This document shows positions 9,164 to 17,521 of a stretch of DNA of 64,000 nt, in pieces; positions within the stretch are counted from its first letter, which is position 1; the number at the start of each line of letters is the position of its first letter. The DNA is from UBA12087 sp964370815 (GTDB lineage Bacteria > Chloroflexota > Anaerolineae > Anaerolineales > Villigracilaceae), in the NCBI GenBank assembly GCA_964370815.1, contig CAYJKQ010000001.1, positions 372,001 to 436,000 on the forward strand. Direction: 5' to 3'. Below the pieces are notes generated by a model that was not told the DNA's origin, made no database searches, and saw only the letters and a program-made list of their open reading frames with translations. Position numbers and translations under genes: made by a program.

Positions 9164-10051
9164 ATGAAAAATATAATCAATATAAGGTTTTTTGATAACC
9201 AGCATATCTTTATGCTAGCTGCTTCAATTTTGATGTATATCTTGGGTGGAGGTGTTGCTCATTATCTAGGTGCCGATTTCCTCTCTCTTGATTTTTGGCA
9301 AGGTTTGATGTGGGTAATAAGCGTTCAGATTGCTGGATATTTATTATTACTCAATTTAAATCCTTCAACAAATGATCTTGAGAAAAGGAAATTGACGAAA
9401 TTCTTCAGTCAGAAGAAAATATCAATTTTGACGCTATCCATGCTACTCTTCGCTGTTAATGGAGTTTTTATTTCAATTCTTCTAGTGAATAATAAAGTAA
9501 CCATATATATTGGTATTTTGTTCGCTCTTACTTTGTTAGGTATGGTGGCATTGGTGACACCTCCATTTGATTTATCAAAGAAAGGCTATCAAGAAATAGC
9601 AATGGCAATTTTCCAAGGATGTTTGATACCTGCCATTAGTTTTTTTCTACTATTTGGCAAATTTCATCGAATGCTTCTCTTAATTGTATTTCCCATGACT
9701 TTGCTGGCACTTGCCTATTACATTGCGATAAATTTTTCGACATTTGCCCAAGACGAAAGAAAAGGCAGGATGTCTTTTATCAGAGTTATTACCTGGCAGC
9801 GTGCAGTGCCAGTTCACCATATATTATTGATTAGCGGTTACTTCTTTTTCTTTTTTAGCTACGGTCGTGGAATGCCTGCAAATATATTTTGGATAACTCT
9901 CTTGACAATGCCGATGGCTGGTTTTCAAATTTTCTGGCTTCAAAAGATCGTACATGGAGCCAGACCTGTATGGTCATTTTTTAATTTGATTGCGGCATCT
10001 GTATATAATTTGTCGGCATATTTAATAGCGTTCACACTGTGGACTCACTAG
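9164..10051 (+). CDS. UbiA-superfamily-like integral membrane protein
   Basis: 295 residues with about eight or nine hydrophobic helices. The topology and two charged loops resemble UbiA prenyltransferases. After the second helix comes NPSTNDLEKR, where UbiA proteins carry NDxxDxxxD. After the sixth helix comes INFSTFAQDERKGRMSF, matching the second DxxxDxxxGR loop with only part of the Asp residues retained. The Asp-rich magnesium sites therefore look degenerate, so catalysis as a prenyltransferase is doubtful or unusual. It precedes moeA by 14 bp and may be cotranscribed. An ordinary unrelated polytopic membrane protein is the alternative. Confidence 0.6.
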   Translation: MKNIINIRFFDNQHIFMLAASILMYILGGGVAHYLGADFLSLDFWQGLMWVISVQIAGYLLLLNLNPSTNDLEKRKLTKFFSQKKISILTLSMLLFAVNGVFISILLVNNKVTIYIGILFALTLLGMVALVTPPFDLSKKGYQEIAMAIFQGCLIPAISFFLLFGKFHRMLLLIVFPMTLLALAYYIAINFSTFAQDERKGRMSFIRVITWQRAVPVHHILLISGYFFFFFSYGRGMPANIFWITLLTMPMAGFQIFWLQKIVHGARPVWSFFNLIAASVYNLSAYLIAFTLWTH

Positions 10052-10065
10052 ATGGGAATTAATTA

Positions 10066-11304
10066 GTGGCTGAATTTCTCGATCTTATTCCTCCGGATAA
10101 AGCAATTAGACTATTGCTTTCGAATGTTCCATTTGAATGTTACCCTGAAGTATTGATTCCAACGAGTGGTAGTCTGGGATATGTGGTTGCAAGGGATATT
10201 ATTTCATCCTATCCCCTTCCAAGCTTTCCGCGAAGTACTGTTGATGGATATGCATGTTTTTCTAAAGACACTTTTGGAGCATCAGATAGTTTGCCAACTT
10301 ACCTCTCAATTGTGGGTGAAATTATTATGGGTATGAATAGCGATTTTGAACTCTCGAAAGGTCAGGCAGCTATTATACATACTGGAGGTATGATACCTGC
10401 GAATTCTGATGCTGTAATTATGATTGAAGACACACAACAAATAGGAACAAATGAACTTGAAATAAGAAAAGCTGTAGCAGTTGGGGAAAATGTTCTTTGT
10501 GTTGGCGAAGATGTAAAAAATGGTGATGTAGTGATTACTGCAGGTACAATTATCCGATCTGTTGAAATTGGTGGCCTAATGGCTCTTGGAATTTTGGAAA
10601 TTCACGCACGTACTAAACCTCGAGTTGGAATAATTTCCAGCGGAGATGAAATTGTTGCACCAGATACTGATTTGAATATAGGGCAAGTCAGGGATGTAAA
10701 TACTTCTTTGCTTTCAAATCTAATTTCAAATTGGGGAGGTGAACCGATTAGCTATGGCATTGTAAAAGATGATTTAAATAATCTAATTGCCACTGCAAAG
10801 CATGCCCACGAAGAATGCAATATTGTCGTAATTACAGCTGGATCATCCGTGAGTATTAGAGATGTGACTGTTTCAGCAATTAAATCCTTGGGAAAACCAG
10901 GTGTTCTGGTTCATGGAGTAAACATTAGACCTGGGAAACCAACGATCCTGGCTTATTGTTCTGGAAAACCAGTGATTGGACTTCCAGGAAACCCGGTGAG
11001 TGCTTACGTTACGGCAAAATTATTTATTGCTCCATTGATCAAACACATGCTTGGAATTATTGACTCGGGAATTTCTCCTACAATCCAAGCAGAATTAGCT
11101 TCTAATATCCCATCTCAAGCAGGGAGAGAAGATTGGATACCAGTCTTATTAAAAATAAAAAATAATAAGAGGATCGCTACTCCGATATTTGCTAAAAGTA
11201 ATTATATTTTTTCTTTAGTATCTGCAAGTGGTTTGATTCGGATAAACTCTGAACAAACTGGCTTGGAAGCTGGCGAAAATGTAGAAGTTATTATGTGTGA
11301 GTAA
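10066..11304 (+). CDS. moeA: Molybdopterin molybdenumtransferase MoeA
   Basis: MoeA inserts molybdate into adenylylated molybdopterin. The 412-residue protein shows the MoeA order: an N-terminal domain with PSFPRSTVDGYACFS (the S-x-x-D-G-Y/F-A motif), the GQAAIIHTGGMIPANSDAVIMIED segment in two conserved blocks, the central MogA-like domain with GIISSGDEIV, VVITAGSSVS and HGVNIRPGKPT, then IGLPGNPVSAYV and the C-terminal beta-barrel. The GTG start at 10066 gives the standard length; no strong Shine-Dalgarno is visible. It is immediately followed (15 bp) by a second moeA-like gene. Confidence 0.93.
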   Translation: MAEFLDLIPPDKAIRLLLSNVPFECYPEVLIPTSGSLGYVVARDIISSYPLPSFPRSTVDGYACFSKDTFGASDSLPTYLSIVGEIIMGMNSDFELSKGQAAIIHTGGMIPANSDAVIMIEDTQQIGTNELEIRKAVAVGENVLCVGEDVKNGDVVITAGTIIRSVEIGGLMALGILEIHARTKPRVGIISSGDEIVAPDTDLNIGQVRDVNTSLLSNLISNWGGEPISYGIVKDDLNNLIATAKHAHEECNIVVITAGSSVSIRDVTVSAIKSLGKPGVLVHGVNIRPGKPTILAYCSGKPVIGLPGNPVSAYVTAKLFIAPLIKHMLGIIDSGISPTIQAELASNIPSQAGREDWIPVLLKIKNNKRIATPIFAKSNYIFSLVSASGLIRINSEQTGLEAGENVEVIMCE

Positions 11305-11319
11305 ATATTAAAGGTTAAG

Positions 11320-13281
11320 ATGTCTCTTTTTTTACGCGATATCCCATTGGCTAAAGCATTATCAATTCTAGAAAAAGCTTTGAAAGAAGCGAATCTTTGG
11401 AAGGTTCTAACAACTGAAGTTATTCCATTGGACGAAAATGCATTAGGAAGGGTTTTGGCGTTTCCAATAAAAGCAAAAATATCGTCGCCTGGATATAATT
11501 CAGCTGCAATGGATGGATTTGTGGTCAATTCTGATGAAACATCCGGGGCAACAATGGCTTCTCCAAAACTTCTTACAGTTGATGAACAAGCAATTTATGT
11601 TGATACTGGAGATGTAATCCCAGGAAGTTTCAATGCTGTAATTCCAATTGAGGATGTCGATTCTCTTGACACAAAAGGTGATAAATCGCAGGATAAAAGA
11701 CATCCAATGTATATTCGACTGCGATCTGCAACAGTACCATGGAAGAATATCCGCTTTTTAGGAGAAGACATAACCCTAACGCAATTGATATTTGTTGGAG
11801 GCCATGTGATACGGTCAGTTGATCTCGGGGTCATTGCAGCTGCTGGGTTTTCAGAAATTGAAGTTGCAAGAAAGCCGAGAGTTGCCATCCTGCCAACTGG
11901 GTCAGAACTCGTCCCGATTGGTAGCAATCCTAAACCTGGCGAAATATTAGAATTCAATTCATTAATTATTGCAGGTAAGATCAACGAATGGGGTGGGAAA
12001 GCAACTAGATTTCCAATTCTTACTGATGATTTTGAAACAATACTTGAGAAAGTTTATGATGCAGCTTCTGACTATGATCTCGTCTTATTAAACGGTGGTT
12101 CATCTGCTGGTTCCGAAGATTTTTCTGCTCGAGTTGTTGAACGAGCAGGTAAGTTATTGGTACACGGTGTTGCTGTAAGACCTGGCCACCCTGTTATCAT
12201 AGGATTGATTAACGCTGGGGAACGTTGGGTACCCATAATAGGAGTTCCAGGGTACCCAGTTTCAGCTGCATTAACGATGGATATTTTTGTTAAGAATTTG
12301 ATAATCAGATGGCTTGGTTGCTCTCATCATATTGAAGAACGTCTCAGTGCACGACTGACCCGAAAAGTGACTTCCCCATCAGGGGATGATGATTACATTC
12401 GTGTAGTTATATCAAAAGTGGGTAATGAATTCTTAGCAACACCACTGTCCAGAGGGGCAGGTGTTATTTCATCTTTGTCCCAAGCAGATGGGTTACTGAT
12501 TGTACCAAGTGGTGTTCAAGGATTAGAAGATGGAAAAAAAGTTGAAGTTGCCCTTTTCAAAAAAAAGGCAGAAATTGAACGAACAATACTATGTGTAGGA
12601 TCCCATGATCTGATACTTGATAAGATAACTGAGTTTGTATCAAAAAAGGAACGCCGTTTTCTTTCGGTAAATGTGGGCAGTTTGGGTGGACTTATCGCTT
12701 TAAACAGGGGAGAGAGCCATATTGCTGGTTCTCATTTATTGGACGTAGAGACAGGAGGATTTAATTTCTATTATATAAGAAAATATATTACCAACATACA
12801 AGTTCGTGTAATTGCGTTGGCAATGCGTCAGCAAGGTTTAATCGTAAAAAAGGATAACCCTCGAGATATAGTATCGTTGAACGACCTCATAAGACCGGAT
12901 ATTATGTATATCAACCGCCAGAAAGGGGCAGGAACACGAGTTCTGGTGGATTATTATCTAAACTATCAGAAAATTCACCTTGAAAAAATTAAAGGTTATG
13001 ATCAAGAAGAATATACGCACATGGGTGTCGCAGCAGCTGTTGCCTCAGGCAGAGCAGATTGTGGTTTGGGAATTGCCGCAGCATCTATGGCATATGATTT
13101 GGATTTTATTCCATTATTTACAGAACGCTATGATTTGATTATCGATCAGAGAATTGCTGACAGTGAATTGATAAAACCCCTATATGATATTTTTGAAGAT
13201 CCGATTTTTAAAAAATCAATAGCTGAGTTAAAAGGGTACGATGTTGGAATTATGGGAAAAATTATGACTGAAAAGGAATGA
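11320..13281 (+). CDS. MoeA fused to a periplasmic-binding-protein-like domain (molybdopterin biosynthesis protein)
   Basis: 653 residues in two parts. Residues 1 to about 415 are a MoeA homologue: SPGYNSAAMDGFVV, DTGDVIPGSFNAVIPIEDVD in two blocks, LPTGSELVPIG, NGGSSAGSEDF, HGVAVRPGHPV and GVPGYPVSAALTM. Residues about 425-653 are a PBP-like domain typical of this family: HDLILDKI, GSLGGLIALNRGESHIAGSHL (in parts), MYINRQKGAGTRVL, HMGVAAAVASGRADCGLGI. This resembles the ModE/PBP domain seen in some archaeal and bacterial MoeA fusions thought to bind molybdate, tungstate or the cofactor. It lies 15 bp after moeA. Having two MoeA forms side by side may reflect Mo versus W insertion, which is inference. 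Confidence 0.9.
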   Translation: MSLFLRDIPLAKALSILEKALKEANLWKVLTTEVIPLDENALGRVLAFPIKAKISSPGYNSAAMDGFVVNSDETSGATMASPKLLTVDEQAIYVDTGDVIPGSFNAVIPIEDVDSLDTKGDKSQDKRHPMYIRLRSATVPWKNIRFLGEDITLTQLIFVGGHVIRSVDLGVIAAAGFSEIEVARKPRVAILPTGSELVPIGSNPKPGEILEFNSLIIAGKINEWGGKATRFPILTDDFETILEKVYDAASDYDLVLLNGGSSAGSEDFSARVVERAGKLLVHGVAVRPGHPVIIGLINAGERWVPIIGVPGYPVSAALTMDIFVKNLIIRWLGCSHHIEERLSARLTRKVTSPSGDDDYIRVVISKVGNEFLATPLSRGAGVISSLSQADGLLIVPSGVQGLEDGKKVEVALFKKKAEIERTILCVGSHDLILDKITEFVSKKERRFLSVNVGSLGGLIALNRGESHIAGSHLLDVETGGFNFYYIRKYITNIQVRVIALAMRQQGLIVKKDNPRDIVSLNDLIRPDIMYINRQKGAGTRVLVDYYLNYQKIHLEKIKGYDQEEYTHMGVAAAVASGRADCGLGIAAASMAYDLDFIPLFTERYDLIIDQRIADSELIKPLYDIFEDPIFKKSIAELKGYDVGIMGKIMTEKE

Positions 13282-13510
13282 TGAATAATTGTTTTATCAA
13301 TAATAATTATCCGCAAACAACCAAAGTATCGTCAATCTCATTTTTTTTGATGGATTATTCGAAGGATTAAGCTCCTGACATGCGCAACAGTAGATTATGA
13401 AAGGTGTGCGTTCGCATGAAATAATTGCGGAAGGCACAAAGAATCCTCATACAAATGCAATAATTAAAACTCCGTTATTTCTCAATTGGATTTAACTCGA
13501 AAGTTCAAAG

Positions 13511-13544
13511 AATAATGTAAAAGATATTACATCGTTACATTATT
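13511..13544 (-). terminator. AT-rich hairpin between convergent moeA-like and rpoD genes
   Basis: A perfect 10 bp inverted repeat (13511-13520 with 13535-13544) has a 14 nt loop that can itself form a 3 bp GAT/ATC stem. It sits 14 bp past the rpoD stop, between convergent genes. The stem is AT-rich and no clean T-run follows, so termination strength is uncertain. Confidence 0.4.
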
Positions 13545-13557
13545 TATTAATAGAAAA

Positions 13558-14760
13558 TTATTCTCCCAAATAATCTCTTAATTTTCTTCGAATTGACGGG
13601 TGCCTTAGGCGACTTAATGCTTGAGCTTCAATCTGTCGGACTCGTTCCCTTGTAACACCCATTTTTCGTCCAACTTCTTCAAGAGTATATGCTTGACCAT
13701 CAAGTAAACCGTATCGCAATTGCAGAATTCGAACTTCGCGGGGAGGTAAACCATTCATTACTTCGGTGAGGTGCTCTCGAAGGAGATTATATGTTGCACT
13801 ATCATCTGGAGGAGTTGCTTCATCGTCTTCGATGAAATCTCCTAAAACTGAATCTTCCTCGTCATCAGTAGGCGTTTCAAGAGAAAGCGGTCGGCGGGCA
13901 ACCTGGATCATGTTTTCAACTTTTTTGGGTGGAACTTCAAGTGCGCTTGCTAATTCATCTACAGAGGGTTCTCTTCCGAGTCGTTGCGTTAATTGATGTT
14001 GAATACGTAACAATTTATTTATCTGATCACCCATATGTACAGGAACCCGTATTGTGCGACCCTGGTCGGCGATTGCCCTAGTCACTGCCTGACGTATCCA
14101 CCATGTGGCATACGTACTAAATTTATGCCCACGGCGATAATCAAATTTCTTTGTTGCTCGAATAAGCCCAATATTCCCCTCTTGAATGAGATCCAAGAAT
14201 GGTACACCGCGTCCCATGTATTTCTTTGCGACACTTATAACCAATCGTGAGTTAGCTGTAATCAAGTGCTCACGTGCAACCCATCCATCTTCAATAAGAC
14301 GGCGAAGTTCAGTCCGCCGGCGCTGGCTTACATTTCCCCTTGCCAACTCTTCCCGAGCCATACGACCACGTTCGATCCGCTGAGCGAGCTCAACTTCCTC
14401 ATCGGCAGTTAATAGAGGAACCCGGCTAACTTCTTTCAAGTAAAGACCGATCGTATCATCCGTGTCAATATTGGCCAGATAATCGTCGAGAATTAATTCT
14501 GGTTCAATTTCGGTTTCTTCCTGTGTGATAAGTTCATCTTCGGGAGGATCGCCTGAGGGTGTATCTTCAATAAATGGAATACCTGCACTAAGCAGGGCAG
14601 CGAATGCTTCTTCAAGCTGCTCTACATCTTGCTCGGCTTCTGGGAAAAAATGAAGAATGTCATCAATAGATATATAAGATTTTTGACGTCCAAGTTGGAT
14701 AAGCTGCGTTATGGCAGAATATTCTTCCTCTTCAACAATTAATAAAGGATTTTCCATCAT
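13558..14760 (-). CDS. rpoD: RNA polymerase primary sigma factor RpoD/SigA
   Basis: 400 residues. A short region 1.1-like domain (ISIDDILHFFPEAEQDV, about 36-52) is followed by an acidic linker. Region 1.2 begins at DDTIGLYLKEVSRVPLL, region 2 includes KKFDYRRGHKFSTYATWW and the -10-binding WIRQAVTRAIADQGRTIRVP, region 3 follows, and region 4.2 is LEEVGRKMGVTRERVRQIE, the -35-binding helix-turn-helix. Length and complete regions fit the housekeeping group 1 sigma. Two ATG codons are adjacent at the start. I kept the first. Promoters in this window with near-consensus sigma-70 hexamers agree with such a factor. It diverges from hppA. Confidence 0.95.
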   Translation of the reverse strand: MMENPLLIVEEEEYSAITQLIQLGRQKSYISIDDILHFFPEAEQDVEQLEEAFAALLSAGIPFIEDTPSGDPPEDELITQEETEIEPELILDDYLANIDTDDTIGLYLKEVSRVPLLTADEEVELAQRIERGRMAREELARGNVSQRRRTELRRLIEDGWVAREHLITANSRLVISVAKKYMGRGVPFLDLIQEGNIGLIRATKKFDYRRGHKFSTYATWWIRQAVTRAIADQGRTIRVPVHMGDQINKLLRIQHQLTQRLGREPSVDELASALEVPPKKVENMIQVARRPLSLETPTDDEEDSVLGDFIEDDEATPPDDSATYNLLREHLTEVMNGLPPREVRILQLRYGLLDGQAYTLEEVGRKMGVTRERVRQIEAQALSRLRHPSIRRKLRDYLGE

Positions 14761-14912
14761 TTAATAAATTAAGCCTTTTCTATATTTTTTCATTATTCAG
14801 AATACTCTTTTTCAAAGGTAATTGCAATACCCTGCTTATATTAGGCAAAAACTGATGAAAATAAAAACACAGCGACCCTAAGGTGCGGTGCTATGAGTTG
14901 AAACCGCCTATA

Positions 14913-14942
14913 ACTATACAATTAAATCTCAATAAAAGTCAA
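14913..14942 (-). promoter_or_regulatory. rpoD promoter, TTGACT-N18-TATAGT
   Basis: On the minus strand, TTGACT (14942-14937) is followed after 18 bp by TATAGT (14918-14913). The predicted start site near 14906 leaves a leader of about 145 nt before the rpoD ATG. Confidence 0.6.
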
Positions 14943-15012
14943 GCAAGTATTCAATTTCTAATGCTACGCTAATAATCGATATTTATAGACAGATTACAAC
15001 AGAAAACTTTTC

Positions 15013-15041
15013 TTGACACAACCATCTACCCCCTGTAGAAT
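15013..15041 (+). promoter_or_regulatory. hppA promoter, TTGACA-N17-TAGAAT
   Basis: A consensus -35 TTGACA (15013-15018) and TAGAAT -10 (15036-15041, preceded by TG) are 17 bp apart. The predicted start near 15048 leaves a leader of about 52 nt ending in a GGGAGGA Shine-Dalgarno. This should be a strong constitutive promoter. Confidence 0.8.
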
Positions 15042-15099
15042 AAGCTAGGTAAGTGAATCCAAATAGCGAGAAAAATTATTATCGGGAGGAACAATTAAT

Positions 15100-17445
15100 A
15101 TGTATGAAATGCACGGGCTACAATCTTTTGAAGCGATAGCAATTTGGGCTGTTCTAGGCGTTGCGATTCTTGGGTTGTTATATGCCATATTGTTACGCAT
15201 CCAAATTATGCGCGAAGATAAAGGCACAATAAAAATGCAAGAGGTCTGGAACGCGATCAAGGATGGAGCTGACGCCTATCTCATAAGTCAGTTAAAAACA
15301 ATTCTCCCCTTAATAGCGATCCTAACTATAGCTCTTTTTTTCTCCGTTTATATCGTTCCTCCTACTCCTGAGGCGCTAGAGAGGTTTGGAAATTTTGATG
15401 AAAACAGAGTTCGCTTAATTATAGGTTTCTCCCGTGCGATAGCGTTTATCATGGGTGCAGGTTTTTCTTTGACAGTTGGTCAAATAGGAATGAGAATGGC
15501 TGTGGAAGCTAATGTTCGTGTAGCTTCTGCATCCAGACGTTCATTTGGAGATGCACTGAGGATCGCTTATAGAGCTGGAACGATTACAGGGATGCTTACC
15601 GATGGACTTGGTTTATTAGGTGGTACAGCAATTTTTATTTTCATGGGAATTGCTGCACCTGATGCCTTGCTTGGCTTCGGTTTTGGGGGAACCCTCGTAG
15701 CCTTATTCATGCGTGTAGGAGGTGGTATTTTTACTAAAGCAGCTGATGTTGGAGCAGATCTTGTAGGTAAAGTTGAAGCAGGAATCCCTGAAGATGATCC
15801 GAGAAATCCTGCTGTGATCGCTGATTTGGTCGGGGACAATGTCGGTGATTGTGCAGGAATGGCTGCAGATATATTCGAATCGTATGAAGTAACAATTGTA
15901 TCGGGATTGATTCTTGCTTTAGCTCTTTATCATATGACAAACCGACTAGAATGGATAATCTTCCCCTTAATTGTGCGAGGTATCGGAGTTCTATCTTCTA
16001 TTATTGGCACATATGCCGTTAAAGCTGGAACAGGAAATAACGGGGATGCCATGTCTGCGATTTTCCGTGGTTTTCTTTCTTCGGCTGCCATTTCTGCCGT
16101 TCTGTTTTTTGGAGCAGGATTTCTGTATTTGAACAATCCTGAAATGGCAAAGTGGGGAGGTTGGTGGCGAACTCCAATGGCAGTAGCAACAGGAGTACTA
16201 TTAGCAATTGTGATTGATAGGTTGACTGAGTATTTTACAGGGACGCATGGCAAACCTGTAAAAGAAATCAAGAAAGCTGCGGATACTGGCCCAGCCACTT
16301 TAATTTTACAAGGAATTTCAGTAGGTTTTGAGTCTTCCGTTTGGGCTGTAATTGTCATTGCATTAACAATTATCACATCAATATTCATTTTTGGTTCCAT
16401 CCCAGGTTTAACGGCTGCACAGCAAGTGTCTTTTATTTTATATGGAGTAGCAATGACGGGTATCGGGATGCTAACCTTGACTGGAAACAATGTTGCCATG
16501 GATTCATTTGGTCCCATCGCTGATAATGCGAATGGTATTGGTGAAATGTCCTGGTCAGGTATGGTTGATGATGAAACTATAGCCGCTCAAAAAATAATGA
16601 CTGACTTGGATGCAGTTGGTAATACTACCAAAGCAATAACCAAAGGTGTCGCCATTGGATCGGCAGTTATTGCCGCTGTGTCACTATTTGGATCTTTTCT
16701 TGTAGATGTAAGCCGAGCTCAGACCTCACTTGGTATTCCTGCAGCGGCACAAATTTCAGCGATTGGAATAAGAATTGACATTCCACAAGTCTTTGTAGGT
16801 ATGTTGATCGGAGGAGCCCTTCCGTGGTTATTTTCATCCTTTGCTATTCAAGCAGTGAGCAGAGCTGCAGCTTTGATTGTAGAAGAGGCTAGACGCCAAT
16901 TTCGTGGTGGTGTTTTGGAAGGGAAGATCAAACCTGATTATACTAAGGCGATTAGAATTTCAACCACTGCAGCCCAAAAAGAATTGGTAGGCTTGGCATT
17001 GTTGGGTATAGTGACACCGATTGTAGTAGGATTGTTGTTACAAGTAGAAGCATTAGGTGGATTCCTGGCGGGAATTATAGTGTCAGGTCAACTTTTAGCT
17101 GTATTCTTAAATAATGCAGGTGGGGCTTGGGATAATGCCAAGAAACTGGTCGAGGATGAACCTAGGGATCCTGCAAACAATCTTGGGAAGGGTTCAGAAA
17201 GGCACAAAGCCAGTGTGGTTGGAGACACAGTAGGCGATCCATTTAAAGATACTGCAGGTCCTGCATTGAATCCAATGATAAAGATGGTAAATCTAGTAGC
17301 GCTTATTGTTGCGCCGATCGTTGTGCAGTATTCAGGTGCAACTGGATCTACTTTAGCTTTTGTTTGGGTGATTGGTATTTTGTTAATTGGAGTACTAGGG
17401 TGGGCTGTGATCCGCTCAAAAACCCCTGCAAAAGAAATTAAATAG
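15100..17445 (+). CDS. hppA: Membrane proton-pumping pyrophosphatase, K+-independent type
   Basis: Hydrolyses pyrophosphate and pumps ions across the cytoplasmic membrane, conserving energy from biosynthetic PPi. 781 residues with about 16 membrane helices. The substrate motif DVGADLVGKVEAGIPEDDPRN is present (shown in part), with DNVGDCAGMAADIFESYE, the GNNVAMDSFGPIADNANG segment, and a final GDTVGDPFKDTAGPALNPM segment. The subtype-determining site reads G-N-T-T-K511-A-I-T514-K-G. Lys and Thr at these positions mark K+-independent H+-pumps, whereas K+-dependent enzymes have Ala and Gly. It stands alone between a strong promoter and a good terminator, so it is monocistronic. Confidence 0.95.
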   Translation: MYEMHGLQSFEAIAIWAVLGVAILGLLYAILLRIQIMREDKGTIKMQEVWNAIKDGADAYLISQLKTILPLIAILTIALFFSVYIVPPTPEALERFGNFDENRVRLIIGFSRAIAFIMGAGFSLTVGQIGMRMAVEANVRVASASRRSFGDALRIAYRAGTITGMLTDGLGLLGGTAIFIFMGIAAPDALLGFGFGGTLVALFMRVGGGIFTKAADVGADLVGKVEAGIPEDDPRNPAVIADLVGDNVGDCAGMAADIFESYEVTIVSGLILALALYHMTNRLEWIIFPLIVRGIGVLSSIIGTYAVKAGTGNNGDAMSAIFRGFLSSAAISAVLFFGAGFLYLNNPEMAKWGGWWRTPMAVATGVLLAIVIDRLTEYFTGTHGKPVKEIKKAADTGPATLILQGISVGFESSVWAVIVIALTIITSIFIFGSIPGLTAAQQVSFILYGVAMTGIGMLTLTGNNVAMDSFGPIADNANGIGEMSWSGMVDDETIAAQKIMTDLDAVGNTTKAITKGVAIGSAVIAAVSLFGSFLVDVSRAQTSLGIPAAAQISAIGIRIDIPQVFVGMLIGGALPWLFSSFAIQAVSRAAALIVEEARRQFRGGVLEGKIKPDYTKAIRISTTAAQKELVGLALLGIVTPIVVGLLLQVEALGGFLAGIIVSGQLLAVFLNNAGGAWDNAKKLVEDEPRDPANNLGKGSERHKASVVGDTVGDPFKDTAGPALNPMIKMVNLVALIVAPIVVQYSGATGSTLAFVWVIGILLIGVLGWAVIRSKTPAKEIK

Positions 17446-17463
17446 TATCGATAATTTGTAGAA

Positions 17464-17509
17464 AAAGCAACGGGATCTCAACATGAATTCCGTTGCTTTA
17501 TATTTTTTA
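17464..17509 (+). terminator. Rho-independent terminator of hppA
   Basis: A perfect 10 bp stem AAAGCAACGG (17464-17473) pairs with CCGTTGCTTT (17490-17499) around a 16 nt loop and is followed by ATATTTTTT. It lies 18 bp after the hppA stop and also separates hppA from convergent mutS. Confidence 0.88.
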
Positions 17510-17521
17510 ATAAGGAGATTA

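Larger units (their letters stand above)
14761..15099. other. Divergent control region rpoD/hppA with GC-rich rpoD leader
   Basis: 339 bp shared by two divergent genes. It holds a minus-strand promoter for rpoD (14913-14942) and a plus-strand promoter for hppA (15013-15041). The predicted rpoD transcript begins near 14906 and opens with a GC-rich tract (14870-14908) that stands out from the AT-rich surroundings. On the minus strand it can form a GCGGT/ACCGC hairpin (14903-14907 with 14885-14889) and then an AGC/GCT-closed element followed by T-rich sequence. Confidence 0.5.

Noticed and set aside
15930..16517. 195-codon open frame antisense to hppA (minus strand)
   Set aside because: Shadow of the hppA reading frame. 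It has no Shine-Dalgarno and its composition mirrors the membrane-helix codons.
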